Source of the DNA: Glossina fuscipes
Lineage: Eukaryota > Arthropoda > Insecta > Diptera > Glossinidae
Assembly: GCF_014805625.2 (NCBI RefSeq)
Contig: NW_023998416.1
Coordinates: 13,012,914 to 13,076,913 of the forward strand
DNA length: 64,000 nucleotides
Direction: 5' to 3'
Below the pieces are notes generated by a model that saw nothing but the letters and a program-made list of their open reading frames with translations, did not search any database and was not told the origin of the DNA. Position numbers and translations under genes: made by a program. How positions within the stretch are numbered: the stretch's first letter is position 1; every line of letters begins with the position of its first letter. Shown piece after piece: positions 51,921 to 63,107 of this stretch.

Positions 51921-54762
51921 GTAAGTAAATGTACTCCACAATCACAATTCAAACGTGGATGCATCAACATATTGACATATTTCGTTTCTTTCCTTTTATA
52001 TATTCATTTATTTTATTACTGAATATAAAACATATTTTTCGTATTTTTACGCCGACCCCTATACACTACCAAACGCATTCATTAAAACTCTCTTTGAGAG
52101 TAGGATTATGTATGTTTACAAAACATTTAAAATTCATTGCAATCAATGGTCGTCGTGTGTGTGTGCTTTTCAAAGAACATTGAAATATTACAAACCGTGG
52201 TTTTACAACAAATCCCCAAAAGATTAAATGGAAATTAAACTGACCGAGATTTCAATAGAAACAAATTTTAAGGGTTGATAAATATTTTTTTACATACATA
52301 CGAACGTATGCATATTTCCAATGGGTTAAAAGCTTTTTTTCATGTTTTGGAGACAAGAGCACCATACAAAACTTTTTTGTACTTCAAGATTTTCATTAGG
52401 TAATAAAGTAGTCAGGGAAGTTAAAGTAATTATATCATTAGGTGTAGTCATAAGCTTTCCGTATATTTTGATAGAGTTCAAATTTCTTTAAATCGACTTT
52501 TTACTAAGCTTAGTAACTGAAATATTTTCCATCATTATCTGCGGTCTTTTGGCACTTATCGAATAGCTTACGGATACCCTCGTGTTAGCAATTTGGCAGT
52601 TATGAGATTAATTAATCGTCGAGCTATATGCTCCCAAGCAGTCTTGGAAATTACTTCCTTGACTGATTTTACTACATGCGGACGGACGTTACTATAAAGC
52701 GCAATCACATCAATTTGTTTGACTGCTTGATCTTGATTCCATTCAGAGTTTTAGAAGTTCGTAGGAGATCGTCTCTGTATCACTTTATGGTCGTAAATAT
52801 TCGGCTGTGCAAGGAATTTCTTCTAACTCAAATTTACTTCTTTCTTCATGTAGAGATCCATATTTCATAAGAAGATTTCAAGTATGCAGCTGTTGTTCTC
52901 TTCAGTTAGTTCATGAGCCACACGTTTATCCTGCCTTCTGCACGCAATCGAATTGAATCGCTTTTTGACTTATGCCCTGGATTAACGTTGCGTTTCCTCA
53001 TACAACACCCTTTGTGCAACTCCAGAGCGTTCATCGTGTTTAATGCTTCCACAATTTTTCCACAAAATCTCGCAAAGCTGTCTTGCATCAGTTTCAAGGT
53101 TTACTTGCATTCTCATCCCAAGCCAACTTGAATTATTCCCATAGCTTCAGCTGTGTTTTTTTTTTCAGTTTAAAACGGAATTCTATGTCGTGCCGTAAAA
53201 GCTGGTCGACATTCATCCCTTTAAATTCTGACAGCCTATAACCAACTGATATTGATACGTCGAGCAAACATTAACATCAAAGTTAACCGTGTTCAAAATG
53301 GCGGGAGAAATGAAGGCAGGGCGTTTATCTTTTAAAGCGTCCAATTTCAACGCTGAGAACTTGTCTCTGAGAGATGTAGGGATAAAGTTCAAGTAATTTC
53401 AAAACGCAATATTTGAATTTTTGAAGTAACTTTTAAAACGGAAACGAAGCCAAGAGCGAAGAGCTCTAATAAATATAATAAAATCAAAAGTATTATTAAA
53501 CTCTATCGGCCGGCTATCAAAGCAACAGATTGTTCACCTATTACAAACACTAGTCCGAATAAGATATGCGACTCAATGACAAACAAATGGATAAGTTTTA
53601 TTAATATTTAAACTTTCAAGGAGTTATTGAATTCACTTCATCCTTACCCACGCCCTAGCACAATCACAACATATGAACCTTTAGTTTGTCGATATCTTTT
53701 TTTTTTAAACAGATAGCGAAACAGACAAATGTGTCTTGTGCTCAAGTTAAGTTCTAAAGTCAGGCAACATCGATCGCATACAAATAAAATATTCAAATAA
53801 TATCGATCCAGGAGAAAACTTCTTCTTATCTGGCCTTTAACCCCTTCTCTTTTGAGAAAACGATAAACCACTTGCGATAAGAACAATAAAAATTTTACGA
53901 AACTTTTTCCTACCAGCAGCACCGTAATAAATTTAAATTATTACTTAAACTTAAGTGTTTTCCCCCTATCGTTGCAAAAAAAAAAAAAAAAAAAAGTATG
54001 AACATGTAAAAGTCGCAAATCGCGAGTGCACACCTTCGATTAAAAAAAAAAGGAATACTGGGGTAAAGAGACCGTTGCTTCAATTTCCTAAAGCAACAAT
54101 TGATGCCCATATGGGTGTTGTTTTATTATTGCTGGTTGCGGATAAAGTATTGCTTTTACTACAATCAACAACAATCTCGTTCTTTGAATCACAAGTTTTC
54201 ATTCATAATCTACTTTTGCCATTTTGCACAAAAAGGTCACGCAAACGAGCTGGTGGTAACTTTTGTCTGAACAATAGCAAGGAAGGTAGACACTCATCGT
54301 CCATTCGGCATTCCTTAAGCTATTCTTTAAAGTTTCATTGTCTTTTTCCATTTAATATCATATATCTTCGCTATAATTAATGACATTTAACGCTTTAATC
54401 ATACTGCGAATTTAATTAACTACCACTAGTGCCATGAACATAACATAACAGAGATTTCAATTGAAACCGTATACAACATGAATTTGCAACGTTAACAACC
54501 GCGCGTAGGCGCGTGTTGAAGCAAATTAATTAACGATGCGTACAATCGCATAATAAGACGTTATATATACGAAAGATTTTAAAGATAATGACAACATATG
54601 TTCTCCAAAAAATGAATAATTACAACCTTCAGCCTCAAAAAGGGATACAAGATAAATGTTTGCCAGTCGCATGAACAAGATACGAAGATTGCAAATAACA
54701 AGTTGTTGATGCAAGTGGATAGACAATTAATGAATTTTCCTTTTTTTTTGCTTTTATTTAAG
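51921..54762 (+). other. Intron 2 of the sickie-like gene
   Basis: This 2842-bp intron lies between the exons ending 51920 and starting 54763. It contains a mariner relic on the minus strand (about 52530-53110), an 18-A run near 53977-53995 and a GT-rich stretch near 52157. The open frames at 53644-54380 on both strands have no recognisable protein features and share no phase-compatible splice sites with the gene. Confidence 0.75.
52530..53110 (-). pseudogene. mariner (irritans-type) transposase relic inside intron 2
   Basis: Reading the minus strand across frames from about 53110 down gives KRVAHELTEENN (family KWVPHELTENQ), AQPNIYDHKV (family PKPNLHxKKV), SNVRPHVVKSVKE at about 52660-52695 (family DNARPHVAxxVK) and HEGIRKLFDKCQKTADN at about 52532-52585 (family RGIxKLPxRWQKxID). 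The YSPDLAPSD segment is deleted and many stops are present. It is partly homologous to the relic at 1945-2330, which shares its GIRKLF end. Confidence 0.65.
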
Positions 54763-54871
54763 CTATACCAGGCTTGGGTAAAAATGGTACCGAATTCAAT
54801 ACTAACCGTCCTAATAGCCCTCCTTCAAGTAATCATAGTGTTCAAAGTTTAAAGGTCACCAATAACAATGG
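54763..54871 (+). CDS. sick: sickie/NAV-like gene, exon 3
   Basis: This 109-bp exon lies between a T-rich acceptor (ttttatttaag) and the donor gtaagc. Two bases complete the Ser codon split from exon 2. The frame then reads IPGLGKNGTEFNTNRPNSPP, followed by SSNHSVQSLKVTNNN, and ends with GG to be completed by the C that opens exon 4 (Gly). The sequence is Ser/Asn/Pro-rich with no predicted fold, as expected of the long disordered N-terminal half of NAV proteins. The intron to exon 4 is only 66 bp, a typical fly mini-intron, which makes the junction very likely. No domain is recognisable in this exon by itself; its assignment comes from phase and position. Confidence 0.8.
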
Positions 54872-54937
54872 GTAAGCAATTCTGCAATTAATTTTCTCTT
54901 TTCTGCAATTAATTTTGACTCTTTATTTCCGTTGCAG
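54872..54937 (+). other. Mini-intron 3 (66 bp) with internal tandem duplication
   Basis: The donor is gtaagc and the acceptor ttccgttgcag. Almost two thirds of the intron is a 21-bp unit present twice (54880-54900 and 54901-54921), both copies starting ttctgcaattaatttt. At 66 bp it is close to the usual minimum length for fly introns. Confidence 0.9.
54880..54921. repeat. 21-bp tandem duplication within mini-intron 3
   Basis: Two adjacent 21-bp units, each beginning ttctgcaattaatttt. They differ only in the last few bases (ctctt versus gactc). Each copy offers a ttaat-type branch-point candidate. Confidence 0.9.
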
Positions 54938-56566
54938 CCTCCGACCGCCAGCTGTCAAAACCGCTTTACAAGGGGGAATACCCGGAACAGATTCTAACAA
55001 TACTCCAGCGAAGGGCACCCCTCTGCCCCAACAGCAACAGCCGCAGCAGCAGCAAAAACATTCAATGCTCGAGAAACTGAAGTTGTTCAATAAAGATAAG
55101 TCAAATCAATCGTCAGCTCAGCAATCGTCCTTGAATACTGCGACTGTCAACAAGAATCTACCTCAATCGAAACGTACTTCCTCATCTTCCGGATTCTCTT
55201 CGGCACGTTCAGAAAGGTCGGATTCCAGTTTGAGTTTAAATGACGGACACATTTCACAGATTAAACCGCCCAGCGTTAACGTTACCTCAGCTAATAAGAT
55301 GCGAGATTCAAAAAATAGCGCCAAACAATCGAAGCTATTGGCAGCGCAAAATAAAAAGGAACACGTTAAAAGCTCTTCAAAAGCGGATAAGAAAGAGAAA
55401 AGTCCAGCCCGTTCTCTGAATCGGGAGGAATCTGGCCTGGAAAGTAAAAGCTCTACATTGAATAGACATAAAAATTCACTTCCCAGAGGAGGGGTGGACA
55501 AAAACGCACAAAAGTCGTCAAATAAAGTCTCGTTACAAAACAAATCCGAATCGAAAACATCGTTAATAATGCCTCCGAATAAACTGGTAAGCAGCCCAAA
55601 TGGTACCGGCTTGCCGAAACCAATAGCAGCCATAAAGGGGACAAGCAAGTTACCACAACCGCCAAACCAACAACAACAGCAGCAACAACAACAACAACAA
55701 CAACATCACATAGACAATAAATCTCATATAACAAATTCGAATTCAACACACGAGTTAATGAGTAGAGAAAAGAATGACATATCCACTGCCAACATATCGA
55801 ATCATCAAACCGTTCCACCTACACATATCGTTAAACCAGTACCGGTACTTCCCGAACCTGGTGCAAAGCCACCCTATTACGCCAATACTGCCAACATATC
55901 ATCATCTAACTCAACTGAGTGTAACTCAGGTTTACAATCACCCATAACTCAAGAGCCCATGTATGGTCGTTTACCGCCACCCCAAAGTGGTTTATCCGCA
56001 AGAAAATTGGAATATAATTCTGGTCCTAGCGTCCTACAACCCCAGCAAACTTCCCCGTTAAGAAATTTGACTGGGGGAAATGGTACGACACATTCCCAGC
56101 CGGTTACACCTGTCAGTCCGCAAATGATTGTAACAAATGGAAATTTCAATAACCGATCACCAAACAAGTTCCATACTATACCTTCGAAAATTGTAAGCAC
56201 CATTTATGAAGAAGAAAAGCCCATTAATGTATTGCCAATGCGTCCATTACTACGAGGATACAATTCACATGTTACTTTGCCTACCAGAGGTGCGAGGGGA
56301 GCCCATCACTATGTTTCCGATTTTGTAGAGAATGATATCCAACAGGGATATTGCAGCGATGGTGACTCTCTACGCTTCAGCAATTCTCGTTTGATTCATG
56401 GGAACACTTTGGCGAACTCCTCGCGCTTTCATGACATTGACAACGGTTATCTATCAGAAGGCAGCAACAGTATAGGCCTCAATCATATGGGTCACACAAC
56501 ACATGGTAAACATTTTTTAAGCATGATGAGAGCACGCACACAGCTTCCTACCACTATCGAAGAGAG
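54938..56566 (+). CDS. sick: sickie/neuron navigator (NAV/UNC-53)-like, large exon 4 (gene continues past window)
   Basis: This is the largest coding exon: 1629 bp, open throughout, with acceptor ccgttgcag and donor AG|gtaagt. The open frame extends 23 bp upstream into the intron, and the in-frame TAA at 56568 is intronic. Landmarks in order are: LRPPAVKTALQ; a Gln cluster; SMLEKLKLFNKDK at 55062-55100, resembling the 'MLEKFKLF' block I recall in NAV proteins; long Ser/Lys-rich tracts; GTGLPKPIAAIKG; a run of 12 Gln (55668-55703) followed by HH; and near the end GYCSDGDSLR (56346) and GYLSEGSNS (56445), which resemble the GYMSDGD-type repeats of NAV1-3. Known biology: Drosophila sickie acts in axon growth through actin/cofilin control and was reported in Relish activation. 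Vertebrate NAVs guide neurites and bind microtubule ends. The C-terminal coiled coil and AAA+ domain are not in this window. I am confident of the exon and fairly confident of the family. Confidence 0.87.
55668..55703 (+). repeat. Poly-glutamine codon repeat (12 codons) in exon 4
   Basis: Twelve CAA/CAG codons in a mixed pattern (CAA x3, CAG x2, CAA x7) followed by CAT CAC. The interrupted codon pattern suggests selection or age rather than a recent slippage run. Confidence 0.9.
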
Positions 56567-56929
56567 GTAAGTTCTTCAAGTCAATGAATCACTATTTTCC
56601 CTGCATATAAAATAAATTTGCTTGTTCTTCTGCATCGGTAATGAATCATGCGGTGCAGCAGTTTTTGCTTTGGAACAATTTCTTACTAAATGTGAAAGAT
56701 GTTGCAAATATTTCTTTCCATTTTTTTTTTTGTTATTTTCAGAAACAATTCGTTGCTTTATTTTTTTCCTTACTTTTAGTTTGTTTGTCAGATGAAGTGT
56801 TTCTTTTGATTTCATGGTTAGTGTGTTATTCATCGCGCATTCTAATTATGTTACTGTGGCATACTATTTAATTGGATGGAACTTGAGTGGCAAAGTGAAG
56901 GAAATTCAATTGAAATTTCTTCCATTCAG

Positions 56930-57720
56930 CGAATACGCAGGAAAACAAAAATACAAAAAAGTTTTTTTAGGTTTCCAGCGAAACCTATTGAAAGATACAG
57001 AGTCATTTTCTGAATCCATTTAAGCTAATTTGTCATATCTTGTGGTCAATCTACAATTCGCAATTTTTAAGGTATTTTGTTTAGATTTGGTATACTGACA
57101 TGTTTTGACCTACAGACAGACAAATGCTATTGAAAATAGTTCGGATCGAATGCATCATTTTAAAAAGACTTTATATGGTAGAAAAAGTTGCCATTTCCAA
57201 TCTTACTCGACAAAAATCGCTGAATAATATTAGTCGGACGTTCTAAGTTGGTTTGTCTGGAGTAAATTTTTGAACCCCATCGGATATAAACTGAATCTGT
57301 ATGCAGTAAAAGAGTCTTAATTTTAAACAGTTTATGCTAAAAATCGGTTCATAATATTGAATTGACAAGGAAATGACCCTTACCGAATTTAGATCACATG
57401 GAACTATATTTTGGATACCCCTTCTCAGAAAATGTAAACCTCTATATGAAAAAGGATTTCAATGTTATTATTGTTTTTGGATGAAAATGGATTCATGATA
57501 GTAATTTCACATAAAAATTAGGTGGACCAAATTTGAACGACCTGGGTCTACTTCTTTGACGCGACTCCTTACAAGATTTCTCCTAACTAGCAACCCTTTC
57601 CGAAAGCGGGTTTAATTTTTAATATTTTATGATGAATTTCGGTCCACAGTAGGGAAATTTGAATGGTAGGGAATTTGGATCATACTCGTTTTAATTTTTA
57701 GACACCGACATATATAGGGG
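56930..57720 (+). repeat. Family A repeat, long form with 3' module
   Basis: Headless copy: ttctgaatccatttaagcta, gtcaatctacaattcgcaat, gtatactgacatgttttgac and attgaaaatagttcggatcg. A 3' module follows with several sub-blocks of the type atttttgaaccccatcggat and ttatgctaaaaatcggttca, apparently repeated internally (57240-57360, 57380-57490, 57530-57660). Confidence 0.6.
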
Positions 57721-58769
57721 TACATTATAAAAAGCAGGCCTTCCTATGTAGATAGTCTAATTTATGAAGGCAACTGAAAAATAATAAAATATTTAGGAAG
57801 GAACTTAAGGTTACAAACATTGCATCACGTCATGTGATGAGCATCCTCCAATATGCGGGCTTTCAGGAAAAGTATGCCTTTGCATGAAAATTTTTTGTGA
57901 ATTATTGCCAAAACGAGTGAATAATCGTGCTATCTGAACTGGGAAGGATAACTAATGATTGGCCTTACTCGACTCGACTATAATATCCTTACTTGTCTTC
58001 AAATTCTATTCAAAAGCGCCCCCTAAGCAAACCCTTAAACATCTTCATATCTTATAAGATGGACGTTATGCCACTTGGGAAGAAAATAACCTATTTGTAA
58101 GAGTTCAGAGTGGAATTCTATGTTAATTTACGAGAGCTGCGGCAATGACTTATGACTGACGAATAAGCCTTGATTTTAATAACAAGGGTTTTTACTTTTC
58201 AAGTAACACAAGAGATATTTCCAATAATTAAAGAATAATATGGTCTCTGCTCATATTAAATATCCTTTAATAAATAAAGATACATTAGGAAGTGCATTAC
58301 ATATAACATACGCTTAATAACAAACTTTCTCTACTTTCTTTAATCCAATATTGTACGTACTGCATACGTTCATTGTTTATATACAGACGATGCATGACTT
58401 AATTATTAATAAATAATCTTTTAATTTCATAAGTGACGTTTATCGAAATATTTGATCCGAGTTGGATATAAGCGATAAGCTAGAATTTTTAGTTTAGCTT
58501 TTATCACTTCCAAATCTGATAGCATTAAAAAAAGCGGACTTAAAAGTAAATTTCCAGGAAACAGAATATTTAGAGATAAGCGGTAAAGACAATTTTTTTT
58601 GAGAAGCCTAACGTGTAGGGAGAAGTTTGCGAATGATGGTTACGGATAAGCAACTCGTCCGGTGCTATTCACGAGCTGTTAATTTTGCTACAACAGTAAA
58701 AATGGAATAAAAAATAAAATTCACTTAAAATGCGTAAGAGTTAAACAGACATGAAAAAAACAAGCGGCA

Positions 58770-59265
58770 ATATTATATTCGGGTTTGGTCGAATATCTTA
58801 CACACACCATCTTTCAGAAAAATTTCCTCCCACTCTATCAAATGGCGGACTTAACCGATTTTGTCCATTCTTGTGCAGACAATGTAGGATCATCCATCGA
58901 AAATATTTATGGAGATTTTTTATTTTTGGTTTTATCGGCTTTTAATTTAGGAGAAAAGTTACACAATTTTTTTTACTTTTGAAAATAAAACAGTTCGTAG
59001 TGCAAGTTGTCCTGTAGACGTGTGTTTTGACCGCTTTGGTCCATTTTCAATACCGACATGCCTGGGAGATCTTCCAATATTTTTGTCAATATTTACCACA
59101 CACATCCCGTGTAACTAGAAAGGCAGCCGGGCAGATATACTTAAATGAAGACAGAACTTCATGCTAATGAAAAATGATAGATACAGTTACGAGGCCTCTA
59201 AAGCGTCCTTTTGGGTCTTGCATATGCTTTAACGAAATGAATACACCTTCAACCCATCGTTGACT
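58770..59265. repeat. Family B interspersed repeat, partial
   Basis: Landmarks are attcgggtttggtcgaatat, tcccgtgtaactagaaaggc, agccgggcagatatacttaa and cctctaaagcgtccttttgg followed by gcatatgctttaacgaaatg. Confidence 0.4.
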
Positions 59266-62200
59266 TATGCAAGAATATTTTTTCGTTTATGTTACTTTCT
59301 CTTTTCTTTTTCCTTCTCCATAAATCACAGACGTTGTAATTTTCATACATTTTCTATGGCTACGAGCAACATGGGGTTTTGCAGACTTACAAACAACGCA
59401 ATAGCATAACAGCAGGAACATAAACTATTTTTAAAATTATCAAAGCGTTAAAGTATATTACAAGAAAAGCATGGAACATAATGGAAAATATGTAACTTAT
59501 GCGTAAAAAAAAGAAAGCAAAAAAGTAATATCCAGACATCTTTCTTGACCAGACATTTCTCCAGCATTGCTGGAATTTATGATTTACTGCGTTAGACGGT
59601 GCGGTCGCTTGAATCTACAGACTGTGCTTTAGCATTTATTAACAATGTGTAACCTTAAGAACAAGACGTCTTCACCGTTTGGTTGCTTACATAAATATGA
59701 CAACGTTAAGCACATGAAAGTTCGCGCCGCATAAAGGTTCATTATCAAATTCAATTTGTTATCCAGAGCAGACGCATTTAACATCAGTCAATAAAACGTG
59801 TAACAATTTTCAATTATACGTGTAATAGAATGTATAAATAGAAAAAATTCTTTGCATACTTTCAAGGTAACAAAAGGTATAGGAGGTATTTTTAAATTAT
59901 AGCAAAGAATAAAATAAAACAGCAAAAAAATATATTAGATACCGTTTTATCCGGACTGAAACTCAAAAAAAAAAATAAAAATAAACAAATTAATTAATTA
60001 ATTAAACCATCACGAATAAAGCATCTTTCATACTACATCTTATGTAAATATGAAAACAACCAGAAAAAATTCTGCTTAATTTGTATAAAATTCTCGCATA
60101 TGGCTTTGTGTTTGAGAGTTTAGTAAGAGAATAAGAGAAAGTAAGGTTACATCGAATATTTCGTCTGGTGTAGTAAAGACAAAAAGTAAATCCCGTTCAA
60201 AGGAGAACGTGACCGTACATTAAATTGCCTGATCAAACGTGATGACTTGATAGGATAATAAATTTTGTTAAAATAGAAAAGAAACGTGAAAAGTAAATCG
60301 AAAAAAAAATCGCTTACCAAATAAAACTATTCATCTAATGGTGATTACCATCATTCTGTCAATTAATTGAGGATTAGAAAAGTAAGAAAAGGGAAGTAAT
60401 TTGGCCAAAGGATCCAAAGGACCACCTATTAAACTATAGTTTGCAAAGTAACCACGTGGAAACATGCTTTATTTCAAGTGCTTATTTGAACTTCGAAGAA
60501 GGCGTGAACAGCACATAGTGAACACAGACAGTTCTCTTCCTTTCCCTCTTCCTGGTATGGCATCAACGACCTACTGTGCGAGACAGAAAACCCTTTTTAT
60601 GCATTTGCAGATGATAAAACCTTGTGTTACTCGATACTCTTGCACCAAGAAATTAGGCAGCACCGTGATACACAAACAAACAAACGCCGCCCAATAAGCG
60701 TCACACTAAATCGGTAACCGAAAAGAGTAGGGTTGACAGAGTAAACTATAATGCCACCATAGAGCAAGTGACGAATACTTCCTTTGGTAGAATCAATGCA
60801 GAAGAAAAATCAGCCCGTGACGTTCTCAAATATTATTGGACGACGAGAGAGTATATCGAAAACTCTTGATAACCTTGAGCATCGGTGTAATGAGGTCTGC
60901 GTAAAAAAGCATCAGCACCACCCCCCGCTGTTCCCACTGTTCTTCTGCTTTCTGATACTGATTTTTTCACTCTTTCCTTCCTATAATGTTTCCTGACCAT
61001 CACTGTGTCTGCACATGTAGGGAACCATTTAGGAACTGTATAACAAAAAGCATAGGCACTGTTCGCCAAACTGTGACCAGCAGCTGGGGTTAAAGAACTC
61101 TCAAAAATTTTCGATAGCATATGGATCAACACATAATTGTTAACAATTCAACTCACACAGCATCACTTGTCAAAATTCAATTGTAATTTTTTTCAAATCT
61201 CGTTAGAATTCACATAATTTTACACATCAAGTAGTCCGCATGTGTTTTCGTTCCTCACTTACACACTAACTTAGATTTCGTATATAAAATATTCTCATGT
61301 CTCATGTTTCAAGTGTTTGTGGCAGGTGACAATTGTCAAATCTCTTCATAGGCAATGTATTCAACAACTACGAAAATGACATGAAAACATCGTTGCTGAC
61401 ATTTGCACTTATGCGTACAAGAAGACACTTAATGCAAATTAAATTTGCAAGGGGTTATAGACACCCATCAGAGAGAAGAATGAATAATCCTATGAAAAGA
61501 ATCTCTAAGTGAATAACATAAAATGGAAGACCCAAAAAGGATTAAAATTAGCATAAGATGACATAAGGAAATGAAAAAATTATTGAAAAAAAACAACTTT
61601 GCTTTAGGTTAAATAAAGGAAAACAACATACATTCTATGTTTCTAAAAGTAAACAAGCTGCTAAGAGTAGAACTCGGTCATAATTTTAAAAATGTCTAGA
61701 CTACATTATAGGGAATTAAAGCGGAGATGAAAGAAAAAAATATAATTAAATTTATATGACTTTCAATGTGTGTGTGTGACTTGTAAGCATGCACTTGTAT
61801 GAATTTCTTAATAGATGCATATACGAAAATAGACGGTCAACTGGTGCTACATTCTAGTCATATTCAGACCATATTTAAGGGGATTAAAGTCAACCTAAAT
61901 TACTTCAATACTACAAATTTTACAGTTTTAACTGTAATGGTTAAGATTTGTATGGCTTGGGCTTCCGTTGGCTGTAATACTACAGCGTATGGTTGCTCTG
62001 CAGAAGTGCGTTGATTACTCATGTCGCCGATATAACATAGCATATAGCAGTATAGAAGTAAGGATAAGCAAATCGTCACCAAACTTTTGTCAGCTACAAC
62101 CCAAGGAGAAATATGAGCTTCACGAATGAATATGAGATGAAGTGGATCGAATTTAAATGAAAAGAATCACTTGTGTCTGCGCATCAAAGCATTAGAAGTT

Positions 62201-63088
62201 GCTTGTGTATGCTTATATTTTTGTAACGATTTATATATGTTAGTCTATGCAATCTAAATTTGAATTTTTGATTTTTCCCAAAACAAAACAAAGGAAATAA
62301 AAACACTTGTTAACATTTTTTTTTCTTTTTTTTTTTGATAATATGTTTCTTCGCCTTGTGTTCGTCCTCACATTCTTCATTTTTTAAGACCAATTCTTTA
62401 CAATGAAAGCAAATTTTTCCTAATTTCCATCCTTTCTTTGTATACGGTAACAGCGCATATTCCTTGTGTGTTGTATCAGCCACTTAGATTATACAAATAG
62501 AATTTTAATAGCCGTCCAATAAGAAATTGTTTTTTTTTTTCGAATAGTTCTCGAATACATTTTGTACTTCTTCTATTATAAGCTTAGTCGTTAATTGTTG
62601 GAGCTAAAACGTAACGTAACGTAAAATAAAATTCTCCCCTATTCTTTTATTCTGTTATGTGAGTTGAGTTATACGAACACGATCACAATTTTTTCGCAAG
62701 TGAATACGTGATCTAGGAAAGTATTCTCTTATCGCTATTTATTTGTTATGCTAATAAAGACAGCTTGGGGCGTATAAGTAATTTATGAATACAATTATAG
62801 TAAGCAATAATAAGCAATACACTAATGCAAATACAATGCACAGCAATTATTTCTTACATTTGATGGTTGCTATAAAAAATCTGTTGCTATACATTTCATT
62901 CTATAAAGCTTGTTGCACACATAATATTGCAGCATGCAACAGCTGTTCTCCACAGACACAAACCCTAACAAAAGCTTGCTGCTTAGCGCTCTCTCATGTT
63001 CTTTACTAAATGTGAATTCTCATCGAAAGAGAACTTGTTTTTAAGAGTAATTCATATTTGCGAACTACAGCAAAAACATGTGCTCATA

Positions 63089-63107
63089 CATATATATATA
63101 TATATAT
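63089..63107. repeat. (TA)n microsatellite followed by T tract
   Basis: About nine TA units running into a T tract of about 10 bases. Confidence 0.85.

Noticed and set aside
51693..52022. A 109-residue frame overlapping exon 2
   Set aside because: It is in another frame, runs through both splice sites, and does not join exon 3; the exon 2 frame fits phase on both sides.
55163..55818. Minus-strand open frames of 161 and 121 residues
   Set aside because: They lie opposite the biased Ser/Lys/Gln codons of exon 4; the runs of Val/Leu are the reverse of CAA/CAG repeats.
54915..56570. A 551-residue free-standing gene starting at 54915
   Set aside because: The first codon is TTG inside a mini-intron and the stop TAA is part of the donor gtaagt. 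Clean acceptor and donor sites show it is an internal exon.
56740..56830. Possible next exon after the acceptor ttgttattttcag near 56753
   Set aside because: The following sequence is T-rich with hydrophobic low-complexity coding, and no donor keeps a NAV-like frame.
60833..61132. A 99-residue minus-strand frame
   Set aside because: No recognised domain, and the sequence is open on the opposite strand as well.
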